The notes: generated by a model not told the origin, from the sequence alone. 64,000 nucleotides of DNA from Acanthornis magna (GCA_036785705.1 JAWUZG010000332.1:2232001-2296000), one strand, 5' to 3'. Shown: positions 39,901 to 54,900, numbered from the stretch's first letter. Numbers and translations are program-made.

Positions 39901-42900
39901 TCCCTTCGCCACCACTATGTCCTTTCCTGTCACATCTCAGGGAGACAACAGACCCCTAGAGCAGATGATGTCAAACCTGCGAAAAAGGACACAGGGCAGC
40001 TACAGTGACAAACCTTTAGCTTAATTATGTTCAAAACTGGTGATGGGTATCATGTCAAAAAGGTTGTCATTGCTACATCTCAGCAAGGAGATAGCTGCTG
40101 CAGCATCAGTGGAATCAGAGATGCAACTAAATGATGTTGTACAATTTCAGACCTGTAACAGTAACTCAGTTGTGTAGCACTTGCACCCTGCACTGTTCTA
40201 ATTTCTTTAGCAGTTAAACTTTCATCTTGGGGTCTGTGTGACTGGTGCTAACTCTGGGATTTTAGAAGTATGTTTTATAATCTCCTAAGATGAAATATTT
40301 AAATGTCACGTTAAGCAGCATTACAGCAATGGTGGATATTTGACTGGTCAGTTTTTAGACCACAGTTCCCACTTAGTTTGTGGAGTATTTTTTCTCAAGA
40401 ACAGAAGCTGATCTGATACAGCATTGTTAATTACTGGTTGTAGATACACATCTTAGTGTATGCTCCTGTGGGGATGCATGTGCTCTGAACAATCTCCAGA
40501 GACACAAAAAATTTTACATGTTATGCCTGTGTTGCATAATAAGAAAAAGTACTAACTTTCCCTAATAAAAAAATAAAGAGATGTTATGACAATGAATAAA
40601 TCATCTAACTGCCTTTTCTAGGTGAAAAGAGAACAATTAAATAAAACTTGAGTTTCCTGTTCTGTATTTGTTCAGTCTGGTGGCCATTCAGCAGTGTAAG
40701 CCCAGCCTGGCTCAGCAGTGATGCAGTTCAGACTCAGTCAGTGAATGCTGAAGGGCTGGAGTGTTCAGCCAAGTGCTGCAAAGACCTTCTGCAAAGTGTT
40801 TCTTTTGTAATGGTGCTGTTTTATTGGAAAAACAGAATGATAAACCTCCTTTTAACTGAGAAGGAGAAAAATAATGATCCTGTACCAAAGGTAAAACTGG
40901 AGGTTAGTTTAACAAAGCTTTTAGACTCGGAAATGCATAGAGAACAAATTCCAGTGGAAAAGCCATATCCATGCAAATGTATGCCAAAAGTGATCAGATT
41001 TATGCCAGCCAATCCTCTTAGACTCATATCCCTTCAAAATGCACAGAGGAATTCTTGGATTATGAATTAATGCCACTGTTAATTCTTCGTTGGAGCACAG
41101 TATTGCACTTAATCAGGCACTCAAAAACAAAACAGCTCTTAAGAAGACCTAAAAATAGTTGAGCTGAATATCTATCAATTATGGAACTCTAATTAGAGTA
41201 AGCTACCTGCTGTGGGAAATGGGTTTACAGAAAGTGATGCTCCTCTTCAGAAAGGTGATCTCTAGTCTGTCTCCTGTGATGGTGGAGGCAGGTCAGCATG
41301 TGTGAGCCTAATCCTTCACAGGCTCTCCTGGGGCTCGAGTTCCTCTTGGCCTCTGGAGCTTGGAAGACAAAGCTTTATTCTTCAAGGCCATTCAGGAGCC
41401 TTGTAGCTGCTGCTGTCCAGATCTGCATCTTATTGCTTACTCCACACACTTTGATTTTGCTGCTTGGCGCTGAATTTGCTCTGTGCCTGCCCATGTGCTG
41501 GTTTGCTGAAGGAAGCACACACCAGCCTCTGCACTCCTGTAGCATGAACCAAATTCTAGAAAGATGAATCCAGATTAGTAGCTGCAGCTATTCGGTGTGC
41601 CCAGTTTAACTCTGTCACCAGAACACAAAGCCCTTTTCGAAGAGAGATGCATATTGGTCATTATTTTGCACGTACAGCATTTCACTTCCATTTCTTATGT
41701 ATTTTCTAAAGCCAAGTGAGGGATTAACCTGAGTTCATCACATGAAGGGGCACATATGCCATGACTCTCTGGTGTTCAGTTAGGTGAATTATTTTTGCAA
41801 ATATCTTGCAAAATATTTTTTTCCTTGTTTGCCTTCTAAGCTTTTCAATTTTTTTTCGTCCCAGCCCATTTTGCCCTTCCCATTCCCTGCTTCTCACTTG
41901 ATTTTTTGGATTGTGTCACTTGACAGCATTTTGGTAAAGGGGACATGAGGGTGGAGTGTCCTAGAGCTGAGAGCTTTCCTCAGGGCAGTGGAAGATGTGG
42001 TTGGTTGTGGTCCACCTTTGTGTGTCTGGAGCAGGAGATCAGGCACTCCTCGGGAAATGACTTTTTTTTTTTTCTCCCTGCAGAATAGCAAACCTGAAAA
42101 TCCAACTGGCTAAGCTTGACAGCGAGGCCTGGCCTGGCGTGCTGGACTCTGAGCGGGATCGTCTGATACTCATTAATGAGAAGGAAGAGCTCTTAAAAGA
42201 AATGCGGTTTATTAGCCCCAGAAAGTGGACTCGAGGAGAGGTGGAGAGACTGGAGACAGAGAGGAGGCGCCTGGAGGAAGACCTTCAGGCTGCCAGAGAC
42301 ACTCAGAGCAAAGCTCTCACTGAGAGGTAGGTCAGTGGGCACAGGGCAGTGCCTTGATGGACAAGAGGTGACTGGGAGCAAGCACCAACATCCCCTGGCT
42401 GACTGCCCATAGCAGTGCCTTGGCCTTCCCAGGACACTGCACAGAAGGCTTCTGAAATCATCTCCAAACAGCCCACCTGCACCCCACCTTCCCCACCCTG
42501 TCCTCGTGGGGAAAGGTGGTTGTTCCTATAATGGATCCTTGATGGGAATGTAAAAAACGCTCACAATAGCCCAGTGTAGTGTTAGTGTAGTGTAACATTT
42601 CTGTATGCAGCCAGCACCTCACAGCAGCTTCTACGCTTGCTGTGCAGTCTGGGCCTTGGTAAATGTCAGCAGATGGAATTTTAAATTTTTAAAATTTGCT
42701 GTTTGTTCTGAGCATCCTTGTATGTGATTCCTGTAGGATCTGGTATTTGACAGGGCTGTGGGGCTTGCAGGGAATATCCCGTGAATCTAAACTAGCTGAA
42801 AAAAATGCCAACTTTCTTCCCTAATTTTACCTGTGTTCCGGGGGAAATCTCACGGGGATGTACAGTGAGGATGAATACTGCATTAGGCATTGCCTACAGG

Positions 42901-45900
42901 TGTTTCACAGTCTGGATATATTAATGTGGGTGGCTCGGCAGTGTTTCAAGTAGCTGCAGTCTCTTGAACACGTGTGGAGTAGGCACACTGCATTCACTCT
43001 CACTTTGGCTCTGCAGTTTCATTTCTTCTACATGGTCGGTGTCCACATGACACCAGTTTTTCTGCATAGGCTTTTCATGGTTTTATCATGCTGGAAAAAA
43101 ATGTTAATGTTTCAGCTGTAAGACTTCTACGTGCCTGAAGTATCTGTGGTTTGACAAATGTTGCTGGTCTTGCCATAAGGTGAACACCTTCATTTGGGAT
43201 TTTTGGGAATATGGTCACATTCTAGAGTGCCAAAGAAATAACACTTTTATGGGGAAGGATTTTGTGTCCAGAGGCCTGTTCAGTTAGGGTGAAGCACCCA
43301 AGTGCACATGTGTTTGTCTCAAACCAATTCAGGTAGGAAATAAAGCTGAGATGTGGATAAAGCAAATAATGTAAAGCTGTAATGAGATGTTTAATAACTA
43401 AATCAAGTAACCCTTAATCATCCATAGACTTTAGTGAAAGAAAATTAAGACATTTATACTTTTATTAGTACAGTAACTATAGGAATGCAGTAGTGTATAA
43501 TGAGTAAAATCTGCCCAACTCTTTCGAGGCCTGATCCCAGAGACATGAACTTTTATGGTACCAGCTGTAATTATTTTCTTCTGTTGTGAACATTTTCCTG
43601 ATTGAGGTCTGCATTTTAAAAGTTTCTGAAGATTGTAAACACCTACCCATCTTGGCCAAACTCTGTCCTGTGTATTCCTATCAACTTTTGTAGGACTTCA
43701 CAGAAAAAAAACATAGATTTTTCCTTTACTCCTAATTTAAAATTGCAAATGCTGCTTTAGCTCATCTCTTTCTTCGATCTTCACTTAGATTGAAGTTGAA
43801 CAGCAAAAGAAATCAGCTGGTCCGAGAGCTGGAGGAAACCACACGTTTGGTTGCCATGTTGCACACCCAGCTGAAGAGGTAGGTGACCCTTTCCAGAAGC
43901 TGTGGCTGCTTTTGCTGCACATTGTGCCACTGCCTTTCTCTGCTAACAATTTCAGCTCCCAACTGAGAGGGCTAAAAGGCCTTTCAGTTGCAGTAGTGAC
44001 CTCAGGCCCCTGTGTAGTCAGTGGAAGGAGAAGCCTTAGAATCATACATCAGTTTAGATGGGGGCTTTTCAATGGACTGAACAGCCTCGTGATTGTGCCT
44101 CTGTGTGACAGCAGGAGTTTGCACAGTCCTTTCTATTTCAGTAATATTTAGGTGACTAGGGATAGCTGAGATATTTTCACTGAAGTTTGAATTGCTGAAG
44201 TATTACATTAATAAAGTATGTTAAAGACAGCTTAACACACAGCAAGTGGAGTGAATCTTACTAGTGCAACTACACCTTAATGTATGAATGAGAATGATTC
44301 TGTAATTCCAAGTGTGCTCTTGCTTGCAATGTAGACAATATAAAGAGATATCTCTGCATCTGTTGTGGTTCCTATGGTGTAAAGAATGGCTTCTAGTTCA
44401 GGCTCTAGTTTTGGAAGAACACAGGATTGCTATTTCCAGACTAATGCATGACTGCAGGCAGTAAGGCCAAATCATTTTGCTAAAACTGTATTTTTACCAT
44501 TCTGATAGCAAGAAAGTTAGGTGGGGTTTTTGGTTGGTTGAGGTTTTTTCCTACCAGTGTGTACTGAATTTGCTCTGTTTGTAGCTTCTGCTCCACTTGG
44601 ATTCTGTTTCATTTTGTGAAGATGACACCGAAAAGACTGGAAAGAAATCATAGTGCAAGACTGACATGTAAATAAGCCAGCATGGAGAATAGCTATCTGT
44701 GAGGCTTTTATGCAGTGGAAATGCATCATATTTTCATTTCACCTAGCTGATTAGGGATCTTTTGAGGTGACCAAGAAGCATGTGAAACTAATTTCTTCCT
44801 AACCATGTGCCCAGTGTTCTTGGCATGCTCCTTCATAAGAATAAGTGTTTGTTATTAACCCCATAATGCAAAATGTCTGGCATTCAAAGGCACGCACAAA
44901 AGGAAGTTAAACCCAGGTTTTTGATAAGGAAAAGATTAATTTAAACCCCCTCCCTTTCATAATAAAGTACACAGAAAAGCTGTAAATTCATTAGGCTTCA
45001 AGAGATGTATATATACTGCCAATATGCAGAATCATCTATCAAAAGCTTTTTTGAACAAATGTGATGCAGTGCACATCTGTCACACAAATGCAGAAGACAT
45101 CTTCAGCCAAAATTACACTAAATACAGCATACTTGTCTTTTTCTCATAAGATCATGGACATAATTATACAAATGTAGCTTCCAACTTTTACCCTATAAAT
45201 AATAAATAAGGGATTATTAGGCTTATTAATATCTCACTGTTTTTCAGTGTGGCAACTTAAGCCACATACATATAGTCAGAAATTTTTCAAAAGCTAATTT
45301 CTATCTGAAGTGAGGGTCTATAATGACCAAGGTCTTCAACATGCAGAGCAGGAGTGTTGATTTAAATGGAATTTCTAGAGATGGTACATGTTGTAGTCAC
45401 TACTAGAATATTTGTTGGGTCTCCTGAGCAGAAAACTGCTGTGCTGTCTGGACTTCTTCATCTGAACAGACTTCTATTCAACACCTGCTTCAAATTAATT
45501 TTGTTGTCAGTTATGTTCTGAACCTAGAACTCGAGGGATAAATAAGGCATGTGAATTGATTTCACAGCCCAGCCCCAACTTTTTCCCTTGCTCTCTTGGC
45601 CCTGGATTCCATGTAGCAGTCTTTCACATGGATAAATCCTGCCAGCTTTCTGGGAACTGCTGGCTGTTGTGATCTCTGAGGGCCAGTTCCAGGCAGCTGT
45701 GATATTGCCTTTTGGCTGCAGGTCCAAGATTGAGGCAAATGGAAGAAAATTTCCATATGGTCAGACAGTTCATTGCAGTAACTTCATCTTCTTGCATGGG
45801 CCTTGCTGGTTTTTGTGGTCTGCTTTGGAGATTAACAGGAGCCATAGATATTTTCCAGAGAGGTGCGGGAGGAGGGGGATGTCACTAATTTTAATTGGTT

Positions 45901-48900
45901 TGAAACTGGTCCTTAGACCATCCTAAACCAGGACTCTTAGGTGTTTGATATGGTGAGTAGAAAAATGTGTATGATTGATGCTGTTTTACTGAGCAGTGAC
46001 CCCACTGTTTCTGCTGTGTAGACTGTGGTTCTGGATTGCTCTGGGGACTAATGCGTGTGGCCTGAGCTAACAAAGCAAAACCCTGTGGGCTTAGAGCTGT
46101 GGTGACCTTGCAATGTTTTCATGAGACATTGGAAGATACAGTGTCATGGTTTTCTGACTTGTTTCCTTCAGTCTCTCCACCAGCATGCTTTCCCTCTCCT
46201 CGAGCAGCAGCCCTGGTTCTCTTGCATCTAGCAGAGGATCTCTTGCCACCTCCAGTCAGGATTCATCAACCTCAGCCAGTTTCACTGATCTCTACTACGA
46301 GCACCTGGAGCAGTTGGAGCAGTTGGAGCAGTTGGACTCAGAATATCAAAGCAAGCTTGACTTGCTCTTAGAAGGAGCCACTGGGTTTAGGCCATCAGGC
46401 TGTATCACCACTATTCACGAGAATGAAGTAGCGAAAACTCAAAAAGCAGATACCACAAGCCGCATGCAGGTTCTGAGGTCCTTGTCCGGTACTCCCAAAT
46501 CCATGACATCACTGTCCCCAAGGTCATCTCTCTCGTCTCCATCTCCACCTTGCTCTCCACTGGTGATAGACCCACTCCTAACTGGCGATGCCTTTTCAAG
46601 CCATATGGATTTTGATGATGCAGAGATAAGTGCAAATCTGTCAGAACTCACCCTAAACACTGGGAGTGGCAACTGTAGACTGGAAGAGCCTCGAGCAGGA
46701 GATAAACATCTAGGTCAAGGTATGGTAAGAAAAGATTTGCATGCACTGCATGCATTCATATTTAATGTAGTTCATAAAGCATTGAGAAGCATTTCAGAAC
46801 CTGTCTGTCATCCTGTTATCTTTATGTTGAAAAATGTTTTCAACTCTGTGTTCTGTCTTGTTTGGGAGGGAAGGTTGGTATTCTAATTTGTACGTGAAAA
46901 ATACTGATCTAATGAGTCTTGCATGAGACTGATTTAGGTGTGTTTTGACTGTACACAGATGCATGTGTACACAAATCACAGGGATTTCATGTGCAAACAT
47001 AAACGGTTGTGGTGGGATTCCTGGTTTGATTTGGCACTGAACTATTCAGAATGTCATCTATTGTTTTGGGTCTGGGAGACATAGAGTACCGTATTGATGG
47101 AAAGTTTTTGGCCAAGCTTTTAAGGAGGGCTGGGAAAGCCATTTAGCTTAATAGTTAACAAATTGTAATAATAATCCCTTCCCACCACCTTGGTGCGCAT
47201 AAGATACTGCTCTGGTTCCCAGTAAATCAGTGGCAATGAATTTATTAATTTGAGCTGAGCAGGCCTGTCAAGGCTATGCTTGAATTCTGCTGTTTTGGTC
47301 TCTTAGCAACAAAAACGTGTTTAGATTGTGAGCATGATAAAAGAAGACATTTCAAGTTCGTGGATGTTCTCATATATGCATATGGCTTGTTGGTGGGTGG
47401 GAAGGGTTCATCCTTTTTTGGAATGGATGGGCTGAAGCGGATGGAAAGCAGTTGGCACAGCCAGGGCAGAGTGCTAGGGCCTGTCTGAAGCCCTTGTGAC
47501 TGTGGTTGGGTTAAATCCAATGAGGAAAAGGACTGGATTTGTAGCTGCAGTGAGGAAGAGCATTACAGGCAATATAAACTTGCAAGCTATAGCCCTGTGA
47601 AGCAGCAGTAGAGTTTGTTTCTGTTTTTCATAGGATTATTGAACAGCCTGTGTGAATAAAGCGAACCAGTACCATGTTATCACTGCCTTCTGCATTAAGA
47701 AGGCTGACACAATTTAAAACACAATAAAAAACACAAGTGCAAATCTTCCCCTTTGAGCTACCATTTTCCTGCAAGCAAGAGGTATTATGCATTTGAGTAG
47801 GAAACACTAATTATTCTTATTGAAACTGGGCGCTGATTAGTTTTAACCTTTTAGCTCTTCAAGATTTGCCAAGGCTGTTAAAGTGAAAGCTCAGGTGTTA
47901 AGCAGATTAAGTGATTACTGCTGTTAGCCAGTCAGCAGACAAAATAATCACCATAAGTAGTTTATTTCAGGGCAATAACGAGATGAGATTTTACTCCTCA
48001 GGCATTTTGGGGGTGGAGGTTCCGTGTAACACCCGAAATGCAGGGGCTGCATCTGGGGTGGTCAGTCCTGGCCAAAGCATGCTCACATGTCCTGTAAGCA
48101 GAGCTGAGCAATATCTCTGAGGGCTTTGCTGCTTCTTTCTGTTCAAGCAGAACCTCTGCTACCTTTGAGAGTGAAGTAAGGTTTTCATTCTCTGAAGAAT
48201 ACCTGAGCAATTTAGGGGAAACTAATAGCAAAAGCTGGGATGTGGCAGAGTCCAGCATTCTCTGATTAAATGGTCTGGATGTGAAGACAGTGCATGACAT
48301 GGCTCTTCAAGGCCTTGCCATGGTGTGTCCTGGAGAGCCCATGGAAGGGAAAATGGCAGGAAGAGAAAAGCAAGCTTCAAATTCTTGATATGAGTGAAAA
48401 AAAAGGTGAAAAAACACAGGCAGTGTTATCCACCTGCTTGGAAAGATGGAGGAGAGTTGAGTTGATGCCTTAAGAATTTCTAGTTTTTATTTTTCGTGTA
48501 TTTGTAGCTTTGGTGTAGTTCTGGGCTTCATATAAAACGCTAAAACCTCTATTGCCAGCACCTTTAGCCAAAATAGTTCCTCTGAATGGAAATCCAAGGA
48601 CACGTTCGTTGCCCCTAGAGCCTGAAAAATATGTAAATAACAGTGGACTGGGGGGAGCAGGCCTGGGGGTGGTTAATGTCATCACTTAAGGGTGCGATAG
48701 GAGAATTAAGGGCCAATATGTTAATATGACACAACTTGTAAAGGATGAGGAGCTCGTGACCCAGCATCCATTTTGGGTGTAGCCTCACGAGGGGGCTTTG
48801 TTTGCCTTGGATGTACCTAAAGGCCGTTCATAAATCTGTCCACTTTTTACTCTCCTAACTTTGTCTTGGCCTCTATTTCAGGTAGACTGTTTTAAGCATC

Positions 48901-51900
48901 AGAATCAGCTCTGAACTCTTCCATAAACTTTCTTTTTAGTGTGATACCTCTTCAGAGACCTAAGGCTAAAAACTGAAAGTCCAAATTTTGTGTTAATTTG
49001 CTGCATGAAAGTGTTTAAGACTTGCCGGGCTTAGCTTCCTGTAAAACCAATGAGGAAGGGGATGTCTGGAATCCTTTTCAGGGAACCTTTCATCTTTATT
49101 CAGGTTTACACTTTAGCACTCTGCTATACAGAACTCACTTCATTGCTGTGCACTTTCTCTATTCACCCCCTTGGCCCAGAGGTGCTGAGGGGAAATGGTC
49201 AAAAATGAGACTCTGGGTTGAAATGACTATGTGGCATTGGGAACTGAGGGAGAAGGAGAGGTTTGGTGTGTGGAGATCAACCTGCAGTGTCTTTCCCAGT
49301 GAGCAAGTCCTGTGTGGAGGGATTCCCAGAGCAGCATTTGGTGTGTAAACCTCCAAAGAACTGGATTCAGGAAGCAGCCAGTGGGGAAGAAGTTATTCTC
49401 TTATTAAAACCATGGACTAGGAGTACGAAGCAGCATTGAGGAAAGACTTTTGACCCTGCCCACATAGCTCCAGCACAGCCTGTGATCCAGAGCACTGCAG
49501 GGACCTGGCCTTGGCACAGGGCAGGAGGGAGGATGGATTGAACCTGGAATGCCAGTATTAAATGGATCCATTTGTTTCAGTTAATGACTGAGACATTGTG
49601 TTACAGGTGCTAACTTCTATTCATGAGGGTTGGCCTCTGGGAAAAAGGTCTGGACATTCTATTTCTGTCCAATGGTTCCATGGGAGTACCAAGATGAGAA
49701 ATGCCCTTCCGTGGTAGTGTCCAAAAATCCGTGGATAAATGGGCCCCAATGGCACAGGTGTCTCAAAGGTTTGGGGTTACCTGTAGCACCCTCTACTGTT
49801 GGCTTACAAGTCCTTATGGTATTCCATAACCCTTGCACACTTTTCCACCAGTTTATTCAAAGCTGGTTTTAATTCTTTAAGTGGCTTTGTGAGACTGAAG
49901 AAAACAACACAAAAAAAACCTGAAAAAACAAACTCAAACCTCAAAAAAACAACCAAAACCCAAATGTGCTTTGTAATAAAGAAAATACGCATGGAAAGCA
50001 TATATTGGTTTGGGGTCATGTGCTTTTCTGACTCTGTGGAAAAGAAGAGCCACTTCTGACAAACAAAAGCCCATTGGAGAGGAGTGTATTGCTCTGCTGC
50101 TGTGGGGTTCCAGCTGCTCCCAGGGTGACACATGGCACCTCCTCGCTCTTGGAGCAGGTCTCTCCATCCCTGGCAGAGGAGGAGAGCCAAGAGCTGGGTA
50201 CAGCCCAACACTTGTTAACCACATTGGCAGATGGAGTTCTCCAGACTCTTGGCTGCAGCTTCTCTCCACAGAAATGTTCAAGTGGAAAGATGCAGAATTT
50301 GCAGGTTTCCAGGGACAAATCTTTCCCTGTTTTGTAGCACAAGAAATTTATGTGAGATAACACCTCTGTGCAAAACTCCTTGCTTCACCTTCTTGGTTTC
50401 TCTTCCCTATCTCCTTTTCCCTGTATTCCTGCATGTGTCTGCAGTTTTAAATCCTATAATCTCTTTTTCTCTCCATATTCAGCTAGTTAACGTGGTCTTT
50501 GCGGACCTGCCTTTCATCCTGTGTACCCAAACCTTTTGGGTTCAGGGGTAGGCGGGTGGTGTTTTTTTGCTGTTGCCCTCTTGAAGCTAAACTTGATAGA
50601 AGTTCTCTGGGTGGGATATAGATCTCTACACAATCCATGCCTGGCCAGAGCTTGGCCAGCAGTGCTTGCCCAGCCCCTGCTCCCTGGGTGGCTGGGAGCA
50701 GAACGACTGCTCCCTACTGAGGGTGCCTTGCAGTAGGAGCTGCTTTATTGGTTCATATTCATAAGATCACTAGAATTTAGAAGTTCTGCTGCTGCTGCAC
50801 ATTGCCCATCATCTCATGGGTACCTTCCTGCCCTTCCAGGGCTTTGGAAGCCTCCCCTGGCATTGCCTGCAAGAATCCCTAGCCGGAAAGGTGCCAGGGC
50901 AGACAGCTGTAACACAGTCGGCACAACCTGTGTGAAACCTCAGCCCTCACACTGCTGCAGGGCCCAGGGATTAAATGGGCACTGACTGTGCAGTGAAACC
51001 CTGCTGTCACCTCCACCACACAGACTATTCCTCCCGTTTTCCCAGGACTTTTTGTTCTCCAGGGCAGTTGGGCACATTCCCTCACTTGAGCCTTTGAGCT
51101 CAGCCTGCCCTACCTGTGTCCTCTCTGTCGTCAGAACTGTGCTGTTGCCTAACAATACCTGGGTGGGGGATAAAATGCAGTTCAAGGGGAGGATAAGAAG
51201 AAAAGCTGCTGCTTATCCAGACAGTTTGTTTTCATTAACACCTGCTTTTGGTTTTCCTCTGTGCTTTTCTGACAGGTATAAATCCAGCTGGAGGGACGGC
51301 ACTGAAGGTGGCAGGTGTGTCAGCTGCAGTGTCTGATGAATCTGTTGCTGGAGATAGCGGGGTGTACGAGGCGTCTGTACAAAGGTAGACATCAGATCTC
51401 GCTCTAGGCTGAAGCCAATGCCTCAGCTTTGCACAAAAGTCAGCAGAAATACTGCTGGTTATGACCTTTTTTTGTAATTCGGTGGCTAAAGTTCTCAATC
51501 TCAGTTTTTTAATACTACTGAATAAACTATGAGCAGGTTGAATTTGATTATCAAAATGACCTATGCTTCCCATAATAGAAGTAGCTGAAAGCAAGCTCGC
51601 AGAGAGCTGTTTGAACAGCTGGCGTGGTTGTGAAGGTGCTGGTAAGCTGTGGCTGCTGCCTCGGCAGGTGGAGCGGAGCCATCTGGCAGGTGTAAAGCTC
51701 CCCTCCTCTCAGTCAGTGACAGCCCTCAGTCAGCATGAGAGGACTTTGGGATGTTTAAGGAAGAGAGCAGGAGCACCTTGAACTGCCCCATGGATGTGTA
51801 TATGCTGTGATGCAGGTCCCAAGTGCTTGGAGCAAGAGCAGCATGTGAGGCCTGCAGGACTTCTCCCACTAAGGGCACAGCTGGGAGTCACTGCTCTTGC

Positions 51901-54900
51901 TGGCTTTCAGAATTGTCTGTGGGAGCTTTGTCCAAAAGTTCACTGGAAGGTACTGATCTTACTGGTACCTGGTTTGGCTGCATCTAACATGGGTTTTCCT
52001 ACTGTTTTTGTTAGCATTGAGATGAGTTATAGGGTCGTTAGTTGCAAAGCACGACTGTAGAGATGAAAATCGCTCATCTCAGATTCCCAGTCATTAGTTA
52101 CCTTCATTAATTCTCTAGATAAATGAGTAATTTTTATGTTTACAGCACAATTCACTTTGACAAGGGAGTGCAATGCTTCTGTGCATTAGAGCTCCTGGGC
52201 TCAAGCAGTCAGACAATTTGGGTGTCCCAGGGCCCCTGTGTCCCCTCAGTGGGGTAGGGAGCTCTGTGGAGAGGGGAGTGGGACAATTACAGAAGGCGTC
52301 CCATGAACACTCACATGTCTGGTGTTAGTGTTATTTGGGTTATCAACTTCCCAACCCCTGAGGTGCTTACAGTGTCATTTTGGTGCCTGTCCAAACGGCG
52401 AGGCTGGGATGAGCCATCCTCTGCAGCTGGAATGTACCAAAAATGCAAGAGAGGGCTAAGCAGTAATATGGAAAACACTTAGAAGAATGCTAATCCTGTT
52501 TTCATGGGCTACACCATAGCCTTTTGGTCAATTAGACAGTGAATGTAGTTTTGGGGACTTTCAGTGCATAAAACTGTGGAGGAGGAATACATTGGGAGGG
52601 AAATGATGCAGAATAGCTGTTTCCAGCAAGGCCAGTTAGTGTACTCTGTCACTTTCAATGTGCTTAAGAAAGTTTGATTTCTTAAAGAAACAAAGGAATT
52701 ACTTAAATCTAATAAAAGTTGAGAATTTTTGCTGTCATGATGCAGGACAGGATTGCAGTTGTTAAGTCGTATTTCTCTTGCTGGGCAGTCAGCCACTTTT
52801 ACTAAAAACCAGTCAAGGGAACCCTTTAAAAATCCCCCACTGCCTTATTTTTGCAGTCTTTTGTGTGGCTTTTTTTTTTTTTTTTTGGCAGTAAAGAGGG
52901 AAAACATATGACTTTCTGCTGATAAGCACTGTAATACATACCTCTAAGGCTGATTGCACTTACTTCTTAAATGGGCTTTCTTTTAGCTGCTCATTTTACA
53001 AAATCCATACACCCAACCCCTGAATGGAAGGGAAAAGATCTTGTATCACCTAAATGCAAACACTTCAATAAGAGGCAAAACAAATCCTTAATTGTCGTTG
53101 ATTCCTTTCAGACCATGTGTGTCAGAAGTGATGGTGTTTGACAGTGATGATACAGAAGCAGTTGGAACAGCCAAAGTGCAAATTGCAATGAGGTAAGTGC
53201 AATTAATAGACTTGTCAAAGAAACCCAAACTAAACCAAAAAAACCCTATGGTTGTTAGGCTGATTTTAATATTTAAATACCATATATCATTGCTGTCCAT
53301 TGTATCTGAATTCTCAAGTTCTGGATGTTGTGGTAGCAAAACTTCATGTAATATAGAACTGGCTTGGTTTTAAACTATGGGCAACTCATGGTCCCATTAT
53401 AGTGTTGTCTTGTTTATAAATTTTTAGTGTTGTTTGTGTTACTCATACTCATCCATGGAGTCCAAGGCAGACTTCTCTAATAATAATGCTTTTCTGTGTC
53501 TTTCCAATTCAGATATGATGACAAAAATAAACAATTTGCAATACTGGTCATCCAGCTGAGTAATGTTCCCGCACTTCTGTTACAACAAGATCAAAAAGTG
53601 TAAGTGGGTAAAATAAACACACTTAATAAATCTGTATTGGATCCCAATGAGAATGAAAGTGAGATTAGCTTATGATTTTTGACACTCTTAAAAATTTACC
53701 CTTCGTGAAATGTTTCTATACATCGCGTGATGACACTTACGAACTAATAAATCTGTAAACTGAAATAAGGGGCAGTTTCTTCCTCAAAGGTCTGTATTTG
53801 CTAGGAAAAGACTTGCCTGGAATTAGCACTGGCTGGTGAGGTTCTTAATTGTAGCAGTGCCTCGAGTACTTGCATCGAGTAGAGAATGGGGAGTTTGTTC
53901 TGCTGCAGAGCTCCTTGGACACCTACACAGGACTGGGAAAATGTGCAGCTACTGCTAGACCATTCCAAGCACAAGGTCTTTAAATTCAGCTGTGTGCTGA
54001 ATAAGCTGAGAAAAACTTGATTCGTTTTTGCAGTTCCTACCTACAGAAGGGCATGAGCAGTGTCACAGGCTGCACAGTGTAAACAGCCATGTAAAACAGG
54101 ATCCCATGATGTCTGATTACGAGATTCAGAAGGATGAAGTCTGTGGCAACTCGTGCCACTTCACATCTCTGATGCTGTGACGAGATGTTCCTTTCTCCTC
54201 AGCTGACTGCTACTCTGAAGAACAGGAAAGGACAGCAGTGTCCAGAGAGCTTAGGATGACTTTCACTTAGGGGTTTGTGGGGGGAGCTCCCATGTGGAGG
54301 GGAGTCCTGAGTGCAGTGCTGTCTCCACAGGAACATCCGCGTGGCTGTGCTGCCCTGCTCGGAGAGCACGAGCTGCCTGTTCCGCACCAGGCCGGTGGAG
54401 GCTGCAGACAATCTTGTGTTCAATGAAGTGTTCTGGGTTTCCATCTCCTATCCGGCTCTGCGCCAGAAGACTTTGAGAGTCGATGTTTGCACTGTAGATA
54501 AGTCTCACCTTGAAGAATGTTTGGTGAGTATCCAGCTCTATTTTAATAACTTTGTGTTTGTTTCCTCTTTTTAATTAGACACGATTGTACACTCTGGAGT
54601 ATGGCAATTTCTGTGAAAGTCTTCCTGATAATCTTAAACTGCATGGTCTCTCCCCCACAGCGTTCTTTGCAATGACAAGTTTCATCAGGAAAAATAATTA
54701 TGAGATAAATGTTGTGTTACAGAACTACCTTGTCAGACCACTAGATTATTTCTCCTTCATGATTTGATGTCTAACTACTTTTCTCCCTTTTTGAAGCACT
54801 TAAGGTATTGTAATTGAGAACCAATTACTTTGGTTTTGGATGCATCAGGTTGTGTACTAAATGTAATGCCGTAAAAAATGACAAGGCAGATGAAGAGAAA

